From Brachionus koreanus (lineage: Eukaryota > Rotifera > Eurotatoria > Ploima > Brachionidae): DNA of 64,000 bases. Positions 34,001-47,077 of this stretch are shown here, piece after piece. Within the stretch, counting starts at the first letter, position 1. Every line of letters starts with the position of its first letter. The stretch spans positions 1,299,598 through 1,363,597 of the forward strand of contig PJRA01000508.1 in the NCBI GenBank assembly GCA_016987375.1, read 5' to 3'. The position numbers and the translations under genes are program-made. The notes beneath the pieces were generated by a model. That model was not told the DNA's origin, did no database searches, and saw nothing but the letters and a program-made list of their open reading frames with translations.

Positions 34001-37000
34001 ATTTATTTTATGAGCGATCAGATATTACATTTTAAGTATTCAATTAAATATTATTCTTTACAAGAGTTAAATTTATCTTGGTAGTTTTTTTTAGACAATT
34101 AAGCAATTTCAGAATAATTTTGTTTTTTAAACGTGAAAGCTAAAATAAAAACAGATATTTTCATAGAGTTAAATTTAGTTGAATTAATTTTGTTTTTTTT
34201 TTAAAAGGAAGTTATTTTATAACAGTAATGAATTGTCTCATATAGAGTTTAGAGTATTAATTTAAAAAAAAATTACTTAAATATCTTGTCTCATAATCTA
34301 TAGCTTAAATATTTGCTCTCAAATTATAAAGCTATTTAAAATCAACTTATTGCTTTAGTATTAACCTTTGATGACTACAATTTAAGTGATAGTTTAGCTA
34401 AATTCAAAATAATGAGTAGACTAGTTGATTTGAAACAAGCTTTCAAGAAATTTACTTAGTTGACAAGCTATAACAAAAAACATATTTAGGTTTAAAGCAT
34501 ATCATTTTTGATCTAAAATTACTTAAATATACGAAGATGAATAATAAAATCGATATTTTTAAAATAATTAGTTAAAACGAATTTCTTGTCGAATATTTTT
34601 CAAATACATGACAATTGATATTCAATTGTCGTAACAGTAATTTAAAATATTATTAAGAGGTAAATGAGTAAAAAATTAAGAAAATCAAAATTGGATTATG
34701 AATGGCGATGCATCCATGATTAATAATTATGCTTTAGTATTTTGTGACTAAAAAATTTTAAATTCAAATTCTTCGACAAAAACAGCTTTAATTTATTTAT
34801 TCATTGAATTTTTTTTAAAAGGTAGTAAATAATCAAAAAATCAGATTAGAAAACAATTCGAATTTTTCGGCTTTAAAATGCCAATTTCGTAATTACATCT
34901 AACAAAACCCACTCATAAAATTTTTTAATTTATTAAAATGAAAAGCAAGATTTTTGCCCTAAGCATTACAGGAATTCAACTAAAATTATTAAATGCAATA
35001 AAGGAAAACTGGTTCATTTAAGTAATTTTCTATCATAAAAATCTATTGTAAAATAAGTGCAATAAGTTTTTTTCTTTTTATTTAACCATTAATTATAATA
35101 TGATTTTTTTTTAATTTTGCTGTGTCACTTAAACTTTCATATGAGGTAGATTAATATTTTACTTAGTTGATACAAATAGCTCTTTATTCTTTACTATTTA
35201 ATTGATTCTAAAAATCAAGTAATTTTCTAAACAATGTGTAATTTAACAAGTGGTCTTTTTCTATTAAACTCCAAAAAACTAAGGACTTTAGTTTTATTGA
35301 ACTTTAAGTCAAGAAAGATCAAAGCTAAAATATTTTTGACTCTTGGCATAGTTTTCTTAAGGTACGAATTTAAATTTCTTCAAGCAATTAGTCAAATGTT
35401 ATTTTGAGAGAAAAAAAAGAAAAAGGGAGAACCGCGTGGTTATTATATTTTGTAAGCAATATACCTCTAGAGGTCCCGAAAGCTAAATTATTGAAAAAAT
35501 TTTGTTGAAAAAATTAATCTGAATTATGGTGACTCAATTTCTTGCTTTTGGCTCTAAGTATTTAATTTAATTAATTTCTTTTTTTTTCGCTTTTTTTCCA
35601 AATGATTTTTTTAATGATCATTTGATCACATATCGCTTAATTGTAACAAGTATACACTAAATTTTCATTCTTCTTGTATTATTTCTAGCTGCACGATTTG
35701 TTGTTTTTTAATTATTGTTATTGTTATTTTGTTTTGTTTTGTTTTAAAATTCTTGCTGACTTTGGTTAATTCTCTAGAGCCGAACAAACTCTTAGTCTCA
35801 ACACGAAACATTACATTTGATTCATAAGTCAGAGTTTAATTAAAAAATTACTAAGCTTTGCTTTACTTGGATAAATTCTGTTTGGCTTTAAACTTAGGCC
35901 GAAGTTATGAGCAAAAGGTAAGAAGAGAAACGAGTAAATATTTTTCAAATATCAAATTTTGTTTTAGTTTTTCTTAGAGCTTTCAAAATGGCAAAATATC
36001 TAACTCAATTTTGATAATTTAAAATTCGTATACTTGTTTTTTCAAGAATCAACAAGATCACATTCTTAGCTATGTTACATAACTAATTGCGATTGATTTT
36101 TTTAACGTGATAAACAGGCTTGTTTATCAAGATTCAGTTTTACGCATTTATTTTTTATAATGATATTTTTTGTGAGACAACAAACTTTCTTTCAGATTAA
36201 ATCGGATTATTTTACTTATGTTTTCATAAATGCTCTATAAAACAAACTCTTGTTATCACAAAGTTTAAGGTTCTAATAAACAAAAACGTAGGCCTTAGTA
36301 ATTACGAAACAAATATGAATCAATAGTAAATCAATTTAAGATAAACTCGATTTGGCATTTTGAGCCTAATGATAGTTCTTACTTACGCTCTAAATAGTTT
36401 GATTATTTTTGCCTCAACCTGTTATTACGCAGCTTTGTTTATTTTACAATCTCTACAAGTCGATATTTCGACATGTAAAAGGTCTATAAAAATTCTAGAT
36501 TTTTGGTTTTAATTTAAATGTTATTAAAGCAAAAAGGCTTTTTGTTTTAGGATACAATAAATATAAATATAGGGTCCATTAGTAAGCTCTAAATGATCTA
36601 AATCAATTTGAGTTCAAACATATATTCTATTTACGGGTCAAATTTATGTTTTGCAAATTTTAACAAATTCAGCTTCAAATTTATTTTCTAGTTGCTATTA
36701 ACAGACTTTTTAATTGAAATTGATATCGTTTTGCTTCCTTTTTGGGCAATTTGTTTCTTAGATCCTAAGAATTCGGATAATCCGAATTCATAATGTTTTA
36801 ATATGTTCAAATGACGCAATTATTTATAATTTTTTTTTATTAGATAAACTTTAAAGATAGTACAATATGTGAAAATGTTTGTAATTATTAAAAATATGCA
36901 ATGGATGCACGTTATTCAGCATTAAGAGTTCTTTTTGAAGATTAAATTGATCAAGATTATCAATTAGTTTAAATGATTTAGATGAACCTTTTGAGCTTAA

Positions 37001-40000
37001 GTAAAAAAAAAATGCACTAGTATTTTTCTAATATTTTTTTTTTTTCTTTATTGATAGATTCATTTATTTAGGAAATACTTCAAAAAGCCATAGGGGTTAT
37101 TAATTGTTTGATGCTGACTGATTATTTTTGTTTCAATCACGTGATGCTAAAAATCGATCTCAAGAACAACCAAGAATTTGGTGCACTTGCAGAACTTATT
37201 TAGTGCTAATCTTGCGCAATTGTCTAAAGTGTTTTTTGACTGTTAAAAAAGCTTCCTGCTATTCAAAGAGCTCATTCTAATACAAATCCGAAATAAAAAT
37301 ATTATTGTAAAGATTTAGAGCTATTTGCTGCCAGTTATTTCAATTTTTAACTTAATTTACATAGTTTTGTTTTTAAATTATTTAAATCAAGTATTTTTTA
37401 TTTATTCTAATTTAAATATTTGTATTGATTAATGCACAATTGGCCGATATTGAATGACCGAACGACACCTGAGCAACGTTTAATTTATTTATTTTTTTCA
37501 AATCAGTTTCGTTTAGTTCTCTCAGTCTAAGAGCTTTTAAGGAGGCTATATAAACTTTCCATATATGTAGAGCAAAATTTGTGTTTAAATTATTAGCATC
37601 AAATATTGAGGCCTATATTACGTTTTGCTGCTAATTTAAACAATAACAACGGCACATTTATTTAGGCTAAATAAAATTACAGGCAATTAAAATTATTTTA
37701 TTAGAATATTTTAAGTGAATTCTTCAATTTGTGACCCTTCACTACAAATAGAATAAATCTCGTCAAGTTCTTAAATAACAATTGAACTCAATTGAGAAAA
37801 ATATTGTTTTCAAGTATTTAGTTCATTAAAAGAGATGTTCAATTTATTTTTTTGACTTAGTTTTTTTTTTAAGCTTAGCAGGTATATAAGTGACAAGTTC
37901 ACTCAGACGAGATTTCATTCTGATTTATTCTCTGAAACAAAAGAAAAAAATCAGTTTTTTTCATTTTCTAAATCAAAATATAATTATTTCTAGGTCTTAA
38001 AAGCCGAGTTCTCATGTTTCATTTGATTAATACATAAATTAGATATTTAAATATTTGAAAATATTATCAACTCTGCGTTATTATCGTCAGTCTTCATCAT
38101 ATCCATTCCAATAAGGAAATAAATATTTCATTTTGCTTCATTTTTCTAGAAAAATAAGTCACAAGTGTATAACTATGTCCAAAAATTAAATAACTGATTC
38201 TTATTATTTTTTTTGTTTAATTCATTTTATTTTACCTAAAATTATTTACATAAAGGTGTGGTGTGTAATAAACAATGGAAAATTTGTGTTTTAAATTAGA
38301 TTCTGAAACGCAATTTTTTCCTAAAATATTTATAAGCGAATGATTTTCTTTTTCTTTTGCAATCATTCGAAATTTGCAAAATTAAATATTTTTGTTTTTT
38401 TTTTTTTTATATTAATCAAATCTAATTTTCTTCAGAAGATGCAATTATCTAAAAAAAAATTTCAAACAAATGAGCCAATACTCCAAGGTGGAATGAATAA
38501 CAACTTTCTAATCATGTTTGTTTATTTATTTTCACAAAGAATTGAACCCGAACTACATATTTTTAATATTAGATTCCAATTAATCTAATAGGATTTATCA
38601 GTTTAATTTATTTAAGCAAATATTGGCTAATTGAAGTAGCTAGCTCATCACGACCCGCTATTTCAGTTGACCCACAAATAGACTAGAAATTAAAAGTTAG
38701 CTCTTTAAGAGATATATCTTATTCAAAATAATAAAGGTAAAAATGATCTAGATTAAATTAAGACCAACAAATTTACCCTTGTGTGTGTGTGTTTGTGTGA
38801 GTAAATGAAAGAATAAAGAGAGAAATCGAGAGGAATAGCCATATATTATGTACGTGTGTATAAATTTCGATATAGACAAAAATATCCAAGTAAAAGTATT
38901 ATTAATCTTGGTATTTTAGTACAAATATAACAATGGATTAAAGTATATAAATACTTAATTAAAATAAACATGGGTTGTTTAGACTTATCTATTCGCTTTA
39001 GTCTGAATGAAATAATTCTTTTTTTCTCTACTAGCTTTTGCTTTCAATATTCAGTTTTATTATTTCCGTCATAGTTTTTCTTACGGTACAAAATAAACTT
39101 GATTTAAATATGATTTATAAGTAGAAAATTTAAGACTGTATGAACTCTATGATACCATTAGAAATGAAAACATATTAAATTTTTTTTGTCAGTGATTAGA
39201 TTTTAATAGTTTTGTTTTTCTTGGGGAAGAAAATTCTATTTTTGGAATAATTGATTTAATGGTAATTAATGTAAGCTCATAGTTTGAGTTATTGTTCGAC
39301 TTGCGTGATTTGGCAGCTAAAATTATTGCCAACTTTTGTTCCCAAGTACAAACCAAATATTTAATGATTTATAGAGATATTTTTAGATTAAAAAAAGAGT
39401 AATTTTCTCGATTTAGCTCTCATTTATTTCATCAATTTCTATCTATCAATTTTAGTTTTATTTTAGTCAGCTCATATTGATGATTTTAAATACTTTAATC
39501 GCTTCAAAAATAGAATTCGTCGATTATAGTTTATCGCCATAAGTTTTGCCTATCAATATGTCTCTCAATACTGATTCATTCAAGCATAAAAATATGTCTT
39601 GACCAAGCATAGTTTTAATTTTTTTTCAAATTTGGACTTGCTTCTTGATAATAATAGCGCCTCAAATCCAGTTTTTGACAAATTTTAAATTAGACTAGTT
39701 TTTTTTTTTTTTTGTTTCATAAACATTATAGCTATTTAGTCAGTCAGTCTTTTCATCCTATTACAGGTTTGTTAATTTTATTTTATTTACAATCGGTTTC
39801 AAGTGGTAGTAAACACAAAAAATTTTGCTTACTTTGCCAAGGTAATCAAAATCCAATTGCGTAGAATTTAATGAAAATAATTAGAATTGTTTTAGTCACA
39901 TTTTAGATTCTCGGATTTGAGTTAGAGTCAATTGAAATTTTAGAATTTAAATTGGAAAATATGAAACTTTAATAAAAAATTTGAGCTTGATTTATTTATT

Positions 40001-41079
40001 CAATCATTTCTAAGGTAAATACTAGCTCTAAATAAGATCAAAATTGGCACTAAGTCAAACAAAACGAATAACATTTCTATGTTTCGTTTTAATAATCGAT
40101 ATTTGCCTCTCTTGTGTCTTTATCATGAAATCTAATACTTTTTTTTTCTTTCTTTCTATAATCTTTTGAGAAAATTTTCAATTTGAGACTTCCTTTTCAA
40201 ATCAATTTTTTCTCTTTCTCTAGCTATTGAATCCTTAACAAGTCAAAGTTTCAAAACACAAGTTCTTTCATGTTTCAAGTTTATGATTTTTTCTAGAACT
40301 AGAACAACTTCTGAGATTTCGTTTTGTTTCAAATTTAAATTAGATGAAGTTCGGTGTTTTTTTTTTCTGATTGTTAAAACTTCAAGTAGTTTAATTGCAT
40401 AGTAACAATATACTGTTTTAGATCTGCATCTACAACCAACACCTTATAAATACTATTTGTCGGTAAGCAAAGCAAAATAGCTAGATTTGTTCCTCTAAGA
40501 TTCTTATCCGAATCTTGTTGTAAGATAGAGCACGCCCAAGATCGGTGTTGATATCGTGACCATGGGAACTAGAACACTTTTGCATAAGCATGAATTGGCA
40601 AAATTAAAATAAATAGATAAGAAGTTTAGAAATGGGCCAGATGCTAAATATTAGGTTCAATGGTACTTGACGATGGGAACCATTCAGATAAGTCATGTGT
40701 CTATTCGATTTACGCAATTTTCAAGTTAGGCAAAAAAAATAAAATAAAAAAAAAAACAAGAACTTTGTATTATGCTGATCAGGCATAAATTATGCACCAA
40801 GCCGAAACTAAATATAATTTTGGCTCGAACACAAATCATAATTATAGAGTATTTATTTTGGCCAATTTCCAAAAAAGATATGAATTTAATTTTTTTCTTT
40901 TTTTTTTTTTATTTATATCTATGATTTTTTCTTACAAACACACGTTAAATTCTATGTTGTTAATAATAACAAATTTTGAAATTAATTTTTTTGTATAACA
41001 AATAGTTATTATAACAAAAAATAGAAAAAAACATTGAATGAAATTAATTTCGTAATATTCAAGATTTAGATGTAATATA
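31077..41079. other. About 10 kb gene-poor AT-rich stretch between CDC42 and PIM-like kinase 1
   Basis: No supported coding gene or RNA gene. It includes a GT microsatellite (38781-38800). A more balanced segment at about 40490-40720 just upstream of the kinase could hold its promoter or an untranslated exon. Open frames seen (for example 38340-38588) are phenylalanine/lysine-rich products of AT-rich DNA. Confidence 0.5.
38781..38800. repeat. (GT)n microsatellite
   Basis: GT units interrupted by one TTT. Confidence 0.85.
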
Positions 41080-42204
41080 ATGAATTTAGTAATGATGAAA
41101 CCAGAGGCTAGCAAGCCTAGCACAGAGCACTTGTCCACGTCGTCGGCCTCGTCCGGCTATCAAGAAAGTTACTTTTCGGAGGAGGAAGAATTCGACGAGT
41201 CCGAGTCGGACACAGATTTCGACGAACGAAAGCCGGACTCCGATCTGGACATAATTAACTTTTCCTCGTACATAAATCGCAATTTAAGCGAGAAACAAAT
41301 GCGCGATCTATTCTACCAGGACTTTACAATCGGCAAGGAGATTGGCAAAGGCGGCTTCGGCACCATATTCTCGGCAGTTCGCAAGTCAAACGGTCAGCCT
41401 GTCGCGCTTAAAGTAATACGCAAGTCGAATGTGGCCCAATGGTACAATTTGGATGTCAGCGACGATCTAATCTACGAAATGGACGACTCGAGACAAGAAA
41501 TTTTGGTCACTAAACGAATACCACTCGAAATAGCACTCATGATACGCGTCCGAAATGTTAAAAATTGTATCAAGATACTTGACTATTTGGAGCAGCGTAA
41601 TTGCTTCATAATAGTGATGGAGCGATTCGAGTGCTGCAAGGACTTGTTCGACTACATAACCGAATTGTCGTACAAGTCGAGCGCCAACGGACTTGACGAA
41701 AGTTCGGCTAGACAAATATTCAAGCAAATAGTCGAGACTGTGATGGCCATAAAGCAACTTGGCGTTCTACACAGAGACATAAAAGACGAAAATATTCTAA
41801 TTGATTTGAAGAGCAATCAAATAAAATTGATTGATTTTGGCGCCGGTACGTTCACCAGTCCTCTAAAGTCGAACAAGTACAGCGAATTTTTTGGCACTAG
41901 AGTTTACGCTCCGCCCGAATGGCTATTAAGCAAAAGCTACAATGGTGACCGGGCAGCTGTCTGGTCGCTGGGCGTTCTTCTCTTCAACATGATTTATGGT
42001 GACATACCTTGGGAAGAAGACGATGACATACTTAATTGCAGGCTAACATGCAAAAAAAATTTATTCAATCAATGTTCGTCTCGACTTGATTTTTGTCTTA
42101 GTCGAGATGTCGATGATCTTATCAAGTCTTGCTTGAAAATTGATGAATTAGAAAGAATAAATATAGACCAAATATTAAATCACAAATGGTTCAATCAAAT
42201 TTAG
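41080..42204 (+). CDS. PIM-like serine/threonine kinase 1, intronless
   Basis: Constitutively active cytoplasmic kinase of the PIM group, a CAMK family involved in survival and growth signalling. Single exon, 374 residues. Residues 1-75 are Ser/Asp/Glu-rich and disordered. The kinase domain runs from about 78 to 374: glycine loop GKGGFGTIFSAV, Lys111 in VALKVI, Glu150 in IPLEIAL, HRDIKDEN (Asp233), DFGAG (Asp252), GTRVYAPPEWL and AAVWSLGVLLFNMIYGDIP, the last two typical of PIM. The hinge reads ERFECCKDLFDYI, without the two prolines of vertebrate PIM hinges. Four in-frame ATGs lie close together (41080, 41092, 41095 and later); the first is used. G+C is highest in the N-terminal half. It faces kinase 2 tail to tail; lack of introns suggests intron loss or retroposition. 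Confidence 0.93.
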   Translation: MNLVMMKPEASKPSTEHLSTSSASSGYQESYFSEEEEFDESESDTDFDERKPDSDLDIINFSSYINRNLSEKQMRDLFYQDFTIGKEIGKGGFGTIFSAVRKSNGQPVALKVIRKSNVAQWYNLDVSDDLIYEMDDSRQEILVTKRIPLEIALMIRVRNVKNCIKILDYLEQRNCFIIVMERFECCKDLFDYITELSYKSSANGLDESSARQIFKQIVETVMAIKQLGVLHRDIKDENILIDLKSNQIKLIDFGAGTFTSPLKSNKYSEFFGTRVYAPPEWLLSKSYNGDRAAVWSLGVLLFNMIYGDIPWEEDDDILNCRLTCKKNLFNQCSSRLDFCLSRDVDDLIKSCLKIDELERINIDQILNHKWFNQI

Positions 42205-42810
42205 TATGCTTGCTTGTTTTTGTTTGTGTATGTGACGTATCCTAATTTATTAACACTTTAACCCTCATTTAAACAGTAATGATTTGAATATATGCAATCA
42301 AAAATGGCCTATTACTAGCTAAACGAAAGCGGGTTTATGTCTCTATGCGTCGTTGTATATATTTTGAATGTAATCGTCGCGTAAAACGTTATCATGGTGT
42401 GGATTGTAAAGCTTATCTACGCATTCTTGCAAACTGCTTAAGATGATGATGGACTCGAATGGTAAATGCACGGGTCAAAACTCAAAACTGAATAATGTAA
42501 AGTAAAATGAAGAGACCGTGCAAGTGATGCATTCAGTCTTAATCGTCTCAATGTTTAACATCAAGTTTATTGTTGTGTAAATTTTTTTTCATTTCGTTTT
42601 CCTATTAATTTTGTGAAAAATAATTAAAGAATATTTTTCTATTTTTATTCAAAGAAATTTTTTTTTTAATGTTTAAGAGTAAGAGTAATTCGATGCCGAC
42701 CAATTTTATCTTTTGTTTAGTTGGAAATCAATTTAGTTAAATTAAATTTATTATTATATTTTATTTTTAAAAATTTAAAAAGCAACTAATTTATATTGTA
42801 AATAACAATA

Positions 42811-42827
42811 ATTTATTTATTTATTTA
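42811..42827 (+). promoter_or_regulatory. AU-rich element candidate (four overlapping ATTTA)
   Basis: ATTTATTTATTTATTTA about 600 nt after the stop of PIM-like kinase 1. PIM mRNAs are known for AU-rich instability elements, but in DNA this AT-rich the motif can arise by chance and the 3' UTR length is unknown. Confidence 0.3.
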
Positions 42828-45693
42828 ACTTTTTTTCTCTAGTTGTTTTGCTTTGTTTCCTTTATATTCTATTTTTTCTATAACTTCATTTTATTTTAGA
42901 ATAAAATCTTAAAAATAATTCATCTCTTATTCCAGATAGAGTTAAATTAATTGTACTTTTAAGGTTCATTTGCCTCAATAATAATGAATGTTATAGTCAG
43001 GTCAAATAAAATATATTGCTATTTGCTAACCAAACATTCCATCATCGCTTAAGTCAAATATTTGCTCAAACAAGATTTAATGAATTTGTGTCGAAATTGC
43101 ACCTACTTGAAAGTTTATATTCAAATTTAACACTGCAAATTGCATCATCATTGAATTAATCACTTCAAATTAAAAATTGATGTTTATTTTTCAGGTAATT
43201 TATTTGAGTATGTTTAATTTGGAGCTATTTTTTAAATTAAATTTTAAAATCACCTAAAAATTTATTTAACACTGTATGCACTCTTAAAATAAACTTTCAA
43301 ATGCTTATTTTCAAATCATAAACATTTCAATTCATATTGACTTAAATCTGATTTTTTTACTCCCATAGAAACAAAAATCATATTAATTATTCAATATGGA
43401 AGCAATTAAATTTGATCTTAAATTGAGAAAATTTTCTTAGTCGTTATTGAAATAAAGTATTTACTTAAGAATATTAATTTTATTTTAATTCAAAAATAAT
43501 AAAAACTCAAGTTGTTTTTTTAGCCGTAAAAGTGCAACTGATTTAATGAATAAATTAATTTCAAGTGACGTCTTTCGGAACTTGGAGTTTAATTTCAGAT
43601 AAGTTAATATTTTTATTCATGACTTTACAAAGCATTCTTCAATGTATTATACTCCTGAAAGCATACGTATTCATGATTCATCTAAAAATTTAAATATCAT
43701 AAATCACGTTCAAAAACATAAGAGCTTTATTGGATTCAATCTGATACGCGAGCAAAAATATTTAAATTGAAGAAGCAACCAAAGATTAATTTGAGAAATG
43801 AGTTTTATTATATTCTATCAAAGTTTTATTTTTATTTGAATATTTTTCATTATAAAAATTTTATGACAAAGTATTTTTCAAATCGCTTTTGTTTTTGTAA
43901 GCAAATACTCTATTTGAACAAAAGAAAACATAAAAAATTTATTTTCTTAAATTAATAAGCTTCTTAATAAAATAAAATTATTGCAAAAGTCAAGTTTATG
44001 TATATTTTAATTCTTTAATTTATGATTTAGTTTGACAGCACTAAATCATAAATATAATTTTTAGAGCTGTTTTTTATATACAATTATTAAAAATTGAATC
44101 AAATATATAAATATAAATAGATAATAGCAAAAGTGTAATATTTTAAGATAAATTTATACTTTTGTCGATAGAAATAAAAATAAGATAAAATAAGAAATTA
44201 TCATATTGTTAATGAAAGTTTTATTTATCGCTTCAAATGATTGAAAATTTAAATTTAAAAATAAAAATTCTGTCTAGTCTGTACAATAATTTTAATAAAA
44301 GCCTTGAAAAAACAAATTGAATTAAGTTTGATCATTTAAATTTAATCTATTGTTGTCTGATTTATATTAGTTCAATATTTTTTTGCTAATTTAAATTAAA
44401 AATGAATTTTAAAATGCAATTCTCAGTCATAAAAAGTATAGATTAACACATAAATAGCTCCAAAAAACTCAAATTATATATTTTTTTTTTGTTTTTTAAA
44501 ATTTTTGATCAAGATATCAAAAATGAAAATTGAATGTGACTTGAAAAGTACCTAAACGATTTTTTATGCTTAGAAAATAAGATAGATGGATCGCAGTGAC
44601 CAAGACCTTAATTTAAATCAAATAATTTATAGTGAAAAAAAATTTTTTATATCAAGAAGAAAATGTATAAACTAGGCTAATTAGCTAAATAATAAGCATG
44701 CCCAAACTGAAAATATGAAGAAAATATTAGATCTTTTATTCTAAAGAAGCTTTAAAATTTTTTACCACGCACTTAGCTATTAATTTGAAACCACAAATGT
44801 TTTCAAAAATAAATAAGAAACCTTAATCTCACTTGATTTGTATTTTTCTTCTTAAAGTTCGAAAAATTTTTATTATTCTCTTTTTTTTTTTGATTAAATG
44901 CACCTAATCATGTTTATTATTTGATTCAAAGTCATATCTTAAGTATTCATACGAAAATAAAACTAATAACAAAACAACATCTTAGTAGATTAACCAAATA
45001 TTTATTTTTATGTAGGCATATAATAATAAAATTTAAGTAATTTTGGATTTAAGCCAAAAAATAAAGTATTATTTTAAATTTTATTTGATTTTAAGTTTTT
45101 TATTAGTAATTTCAAAAAAAAATTATATATCTTTATATTTATATAATATACAAGTTATGTGTGTTTATAGGGAGTTGTTTTTGTTGCTAAAGAATAAATA
45201 TTTAAAGATAAATAAAGATAAAAAAATAAAATGTGAGCAAATATAAATAAAAGAGTTTCTTTGAACAAGGAAAAAGGCGTTAAATGGATCAATAATATTT
45301 GAATTGGTAGAAAAAAAAGTGGGAAAATAGAAGAAAAAAAACGAAAATAATTTCAAAAAAGCTAAAAATCATGATTCGAAAAAATAAGCAAATTTTTACA
45401 TAATATTTGGAATAACTTTACAAGAGATCAAGGGCAATATTGAGGTCTAAAAATATCGCTTTAGTGCCAACTTGATCATGGTCACACAAAACTTCTCAGC
45501 AATGTCAGGTGTCCACATCAAAATTTATTGTAAATTTTCGCTTTTAATGCTTCACAAAATAAAATAACAAGCACAAAATTAAATTGATTGATGATTGATA
45601 TAATCTGTTTGTATTTGACGGCTCTCATTTGAACAATAACCATTTTTGAAAGTTTTGAAGCTTTGTCCATTTTGGTTTAAATAAAGCAACAAT

Positions 45694-45699
45694 TTTATT
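45694..45699 (-). terminator. Polyadenylation signal for PIM-like kinase 2
   Basis: Minus-strand AATAAA about 128 nt after the stop codon at 45827. Confidence 0.35.
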
Positions 45700-45826
45700 A
45701 TAAAAAAAATTTACACTCAATTACTTTAAATGTTTTTTTTTTTTTATAAAATTGAAAATTTTACTAAAAACAAATAACTAAATGTTTTAAATGATTGCTT
45801 AAGGCATGCTATAGATCTCCTTTGAA

Positions 45827-47077
45827 TTAGCAAGACTTGAGCCACTTGTGTTGTAAAATTTCCTCAAGTTTAATTCTCTCATTAGTGTTAGCGTTTAGGC
45901 ACATTTTGATCAGGTCGTTTACATTACTGAAATTTGTGTTCATTATTTGTGGCTTTGTGTTAATAAAAAATCCATGATGCTGACTCTTTCCAAATAATCT
46001 AATGTCATATTTATTGAAATCTAATCTGCAATTTAGAATTTCATCGTCGTTTTCAAAAGGTATGTTGCCATAGATCATATTGTACAATAGAACGCCCAAT
46101 GACCAAACAGAGGCCTCGTCGCCTCTGTATACTTGCTTGCCTATCCATTCAGGAGGCGAGTATACTCGAGTTCCTAAAGAAAAAAATTAAATAATTTTGC
46201 TATATAAACATTTTGTGTCTCCTTAAAACATAATTAAAAAAATAATTACCTTGAAAATCATTTAGTTCATCGTCTGTGTAATGAGTACCTGCGCCAAAAT
46301 CAATCAATTTCAAATCAAATGAGTTCAAGTCAACAAGAATATTTTCATCTTTTATATCTCGATGAAGTACTCCTTTTTGTTTCATTTCGATAACAGTTGT
46401 GACTATTTTTACAAAAAATATTTTAGCCATTTCTTGATTGAGCGGTCCTTTATTGTCTATAAAATCCCATAGATCCATGCAATTGGTAGGTCTTTCCATC
46501 ACTATCAAATATCTATCATGTCTTTCAATGTAATCGATTATTTTTATACAACCGTCGCACTTAGCTACCTTGTACATTAGATCTATTTCCATGGGAATAC
46601 ATTGATTTTCATTCTAAATAAAAAACAAAAATAGACAACAAAAATTTATGGATAAAACATATTCACGTTCAAAGTCCATGAGTTGATTTTGTCTTTTTTG
46701 ATAATTTTGATTGCAATAGGTAAATTGTCTACTTTTCTGGTGCCACGGTACACATCACCAAAGCCGCCAGAGCGAATTTTTTGCTGTATTTTGTACAATG
46801 AGTGACACTTAAGGCTAGTCAAAGTCGAATATGTATAAGTCGATTTATCATGAATATGTGTATGATAGTAGTGATTGGTGGTCAAGCGGATGAGGTCGTC
46901 ATTCAGGTCGTTTATATTTTGAGCAGTCTGTAACGAGCTTGAGCTGCTTTGGCTGCTACTGCTCGAGCTGCTAAGACATCTTGTCTCGCTTAGATCCGAA
47001 TCGGAATCGAGCGAATCGAAAGTTACTTTATTGAATCCTAGATCTATTGGCTGGGTGTCTAATTTCATTTTATTCAA
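45827..47077 (-). CDS. PIM-like serine/threonine kinase 2, three exons
   Basis: Exons 47077-46667, 46613-46250 and 46173-45827, with introns of 53 and 76 nt, giving 373 residues, one fewer than kinase 1. The N-terminus has a long Ser/Gln run (about 36-48), then a His/Thr/Tyr-rich stretch. The kinase domain starts near 94: RSGGFGDVYRG, Lys124 in IAIKII, MEIDLM, VMERPTNCMDLWDFI (one hinge proline kept), HRDIKDEN (Asp223), DFGAG (Asp242), GTRVYSPPEWIG and ASVWSLGVLLYNMIYGNIP. All catalytic residues are present. The exon joins restore the family sequence (TLN/NENQC and DFQ/GTRV). Kinase 2 is the intron-bearing member of the convergent pair; between hinge and domain end it carries family insertions (FNKYDIRLFGKSQHHGFF) not shared with kinase 1. 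Confidence 0.93.

Larger units (their letters stand above)
42205..45826. other. 3' flanks of the two convergent PIM-like kinases
   Basis: A compositionally richer stretch at 42205-42560 is probably the 3' UTR of kinase 1. The rest is AT-rich with no supported gene. A minus-strand polyadenylation signal for kinase 2 is at 45694-45699. Confidence 0.45.

Noticed and set aside
38340..38588. 83-codon frame in the CDC42-PIM intergenic region
   Set aside because: Composed of Phe, Ile, Lys and Asn from AT-rich runs; no motif, no balanced codon use, no neighbours supporting a gene.
43767..45356. Several 60-70 residue frames between the PIM-like kinases
   Set aside because: Phe/Lys/Tyr-rich, no motif and no codon signal; attributed to AT-rich composition.
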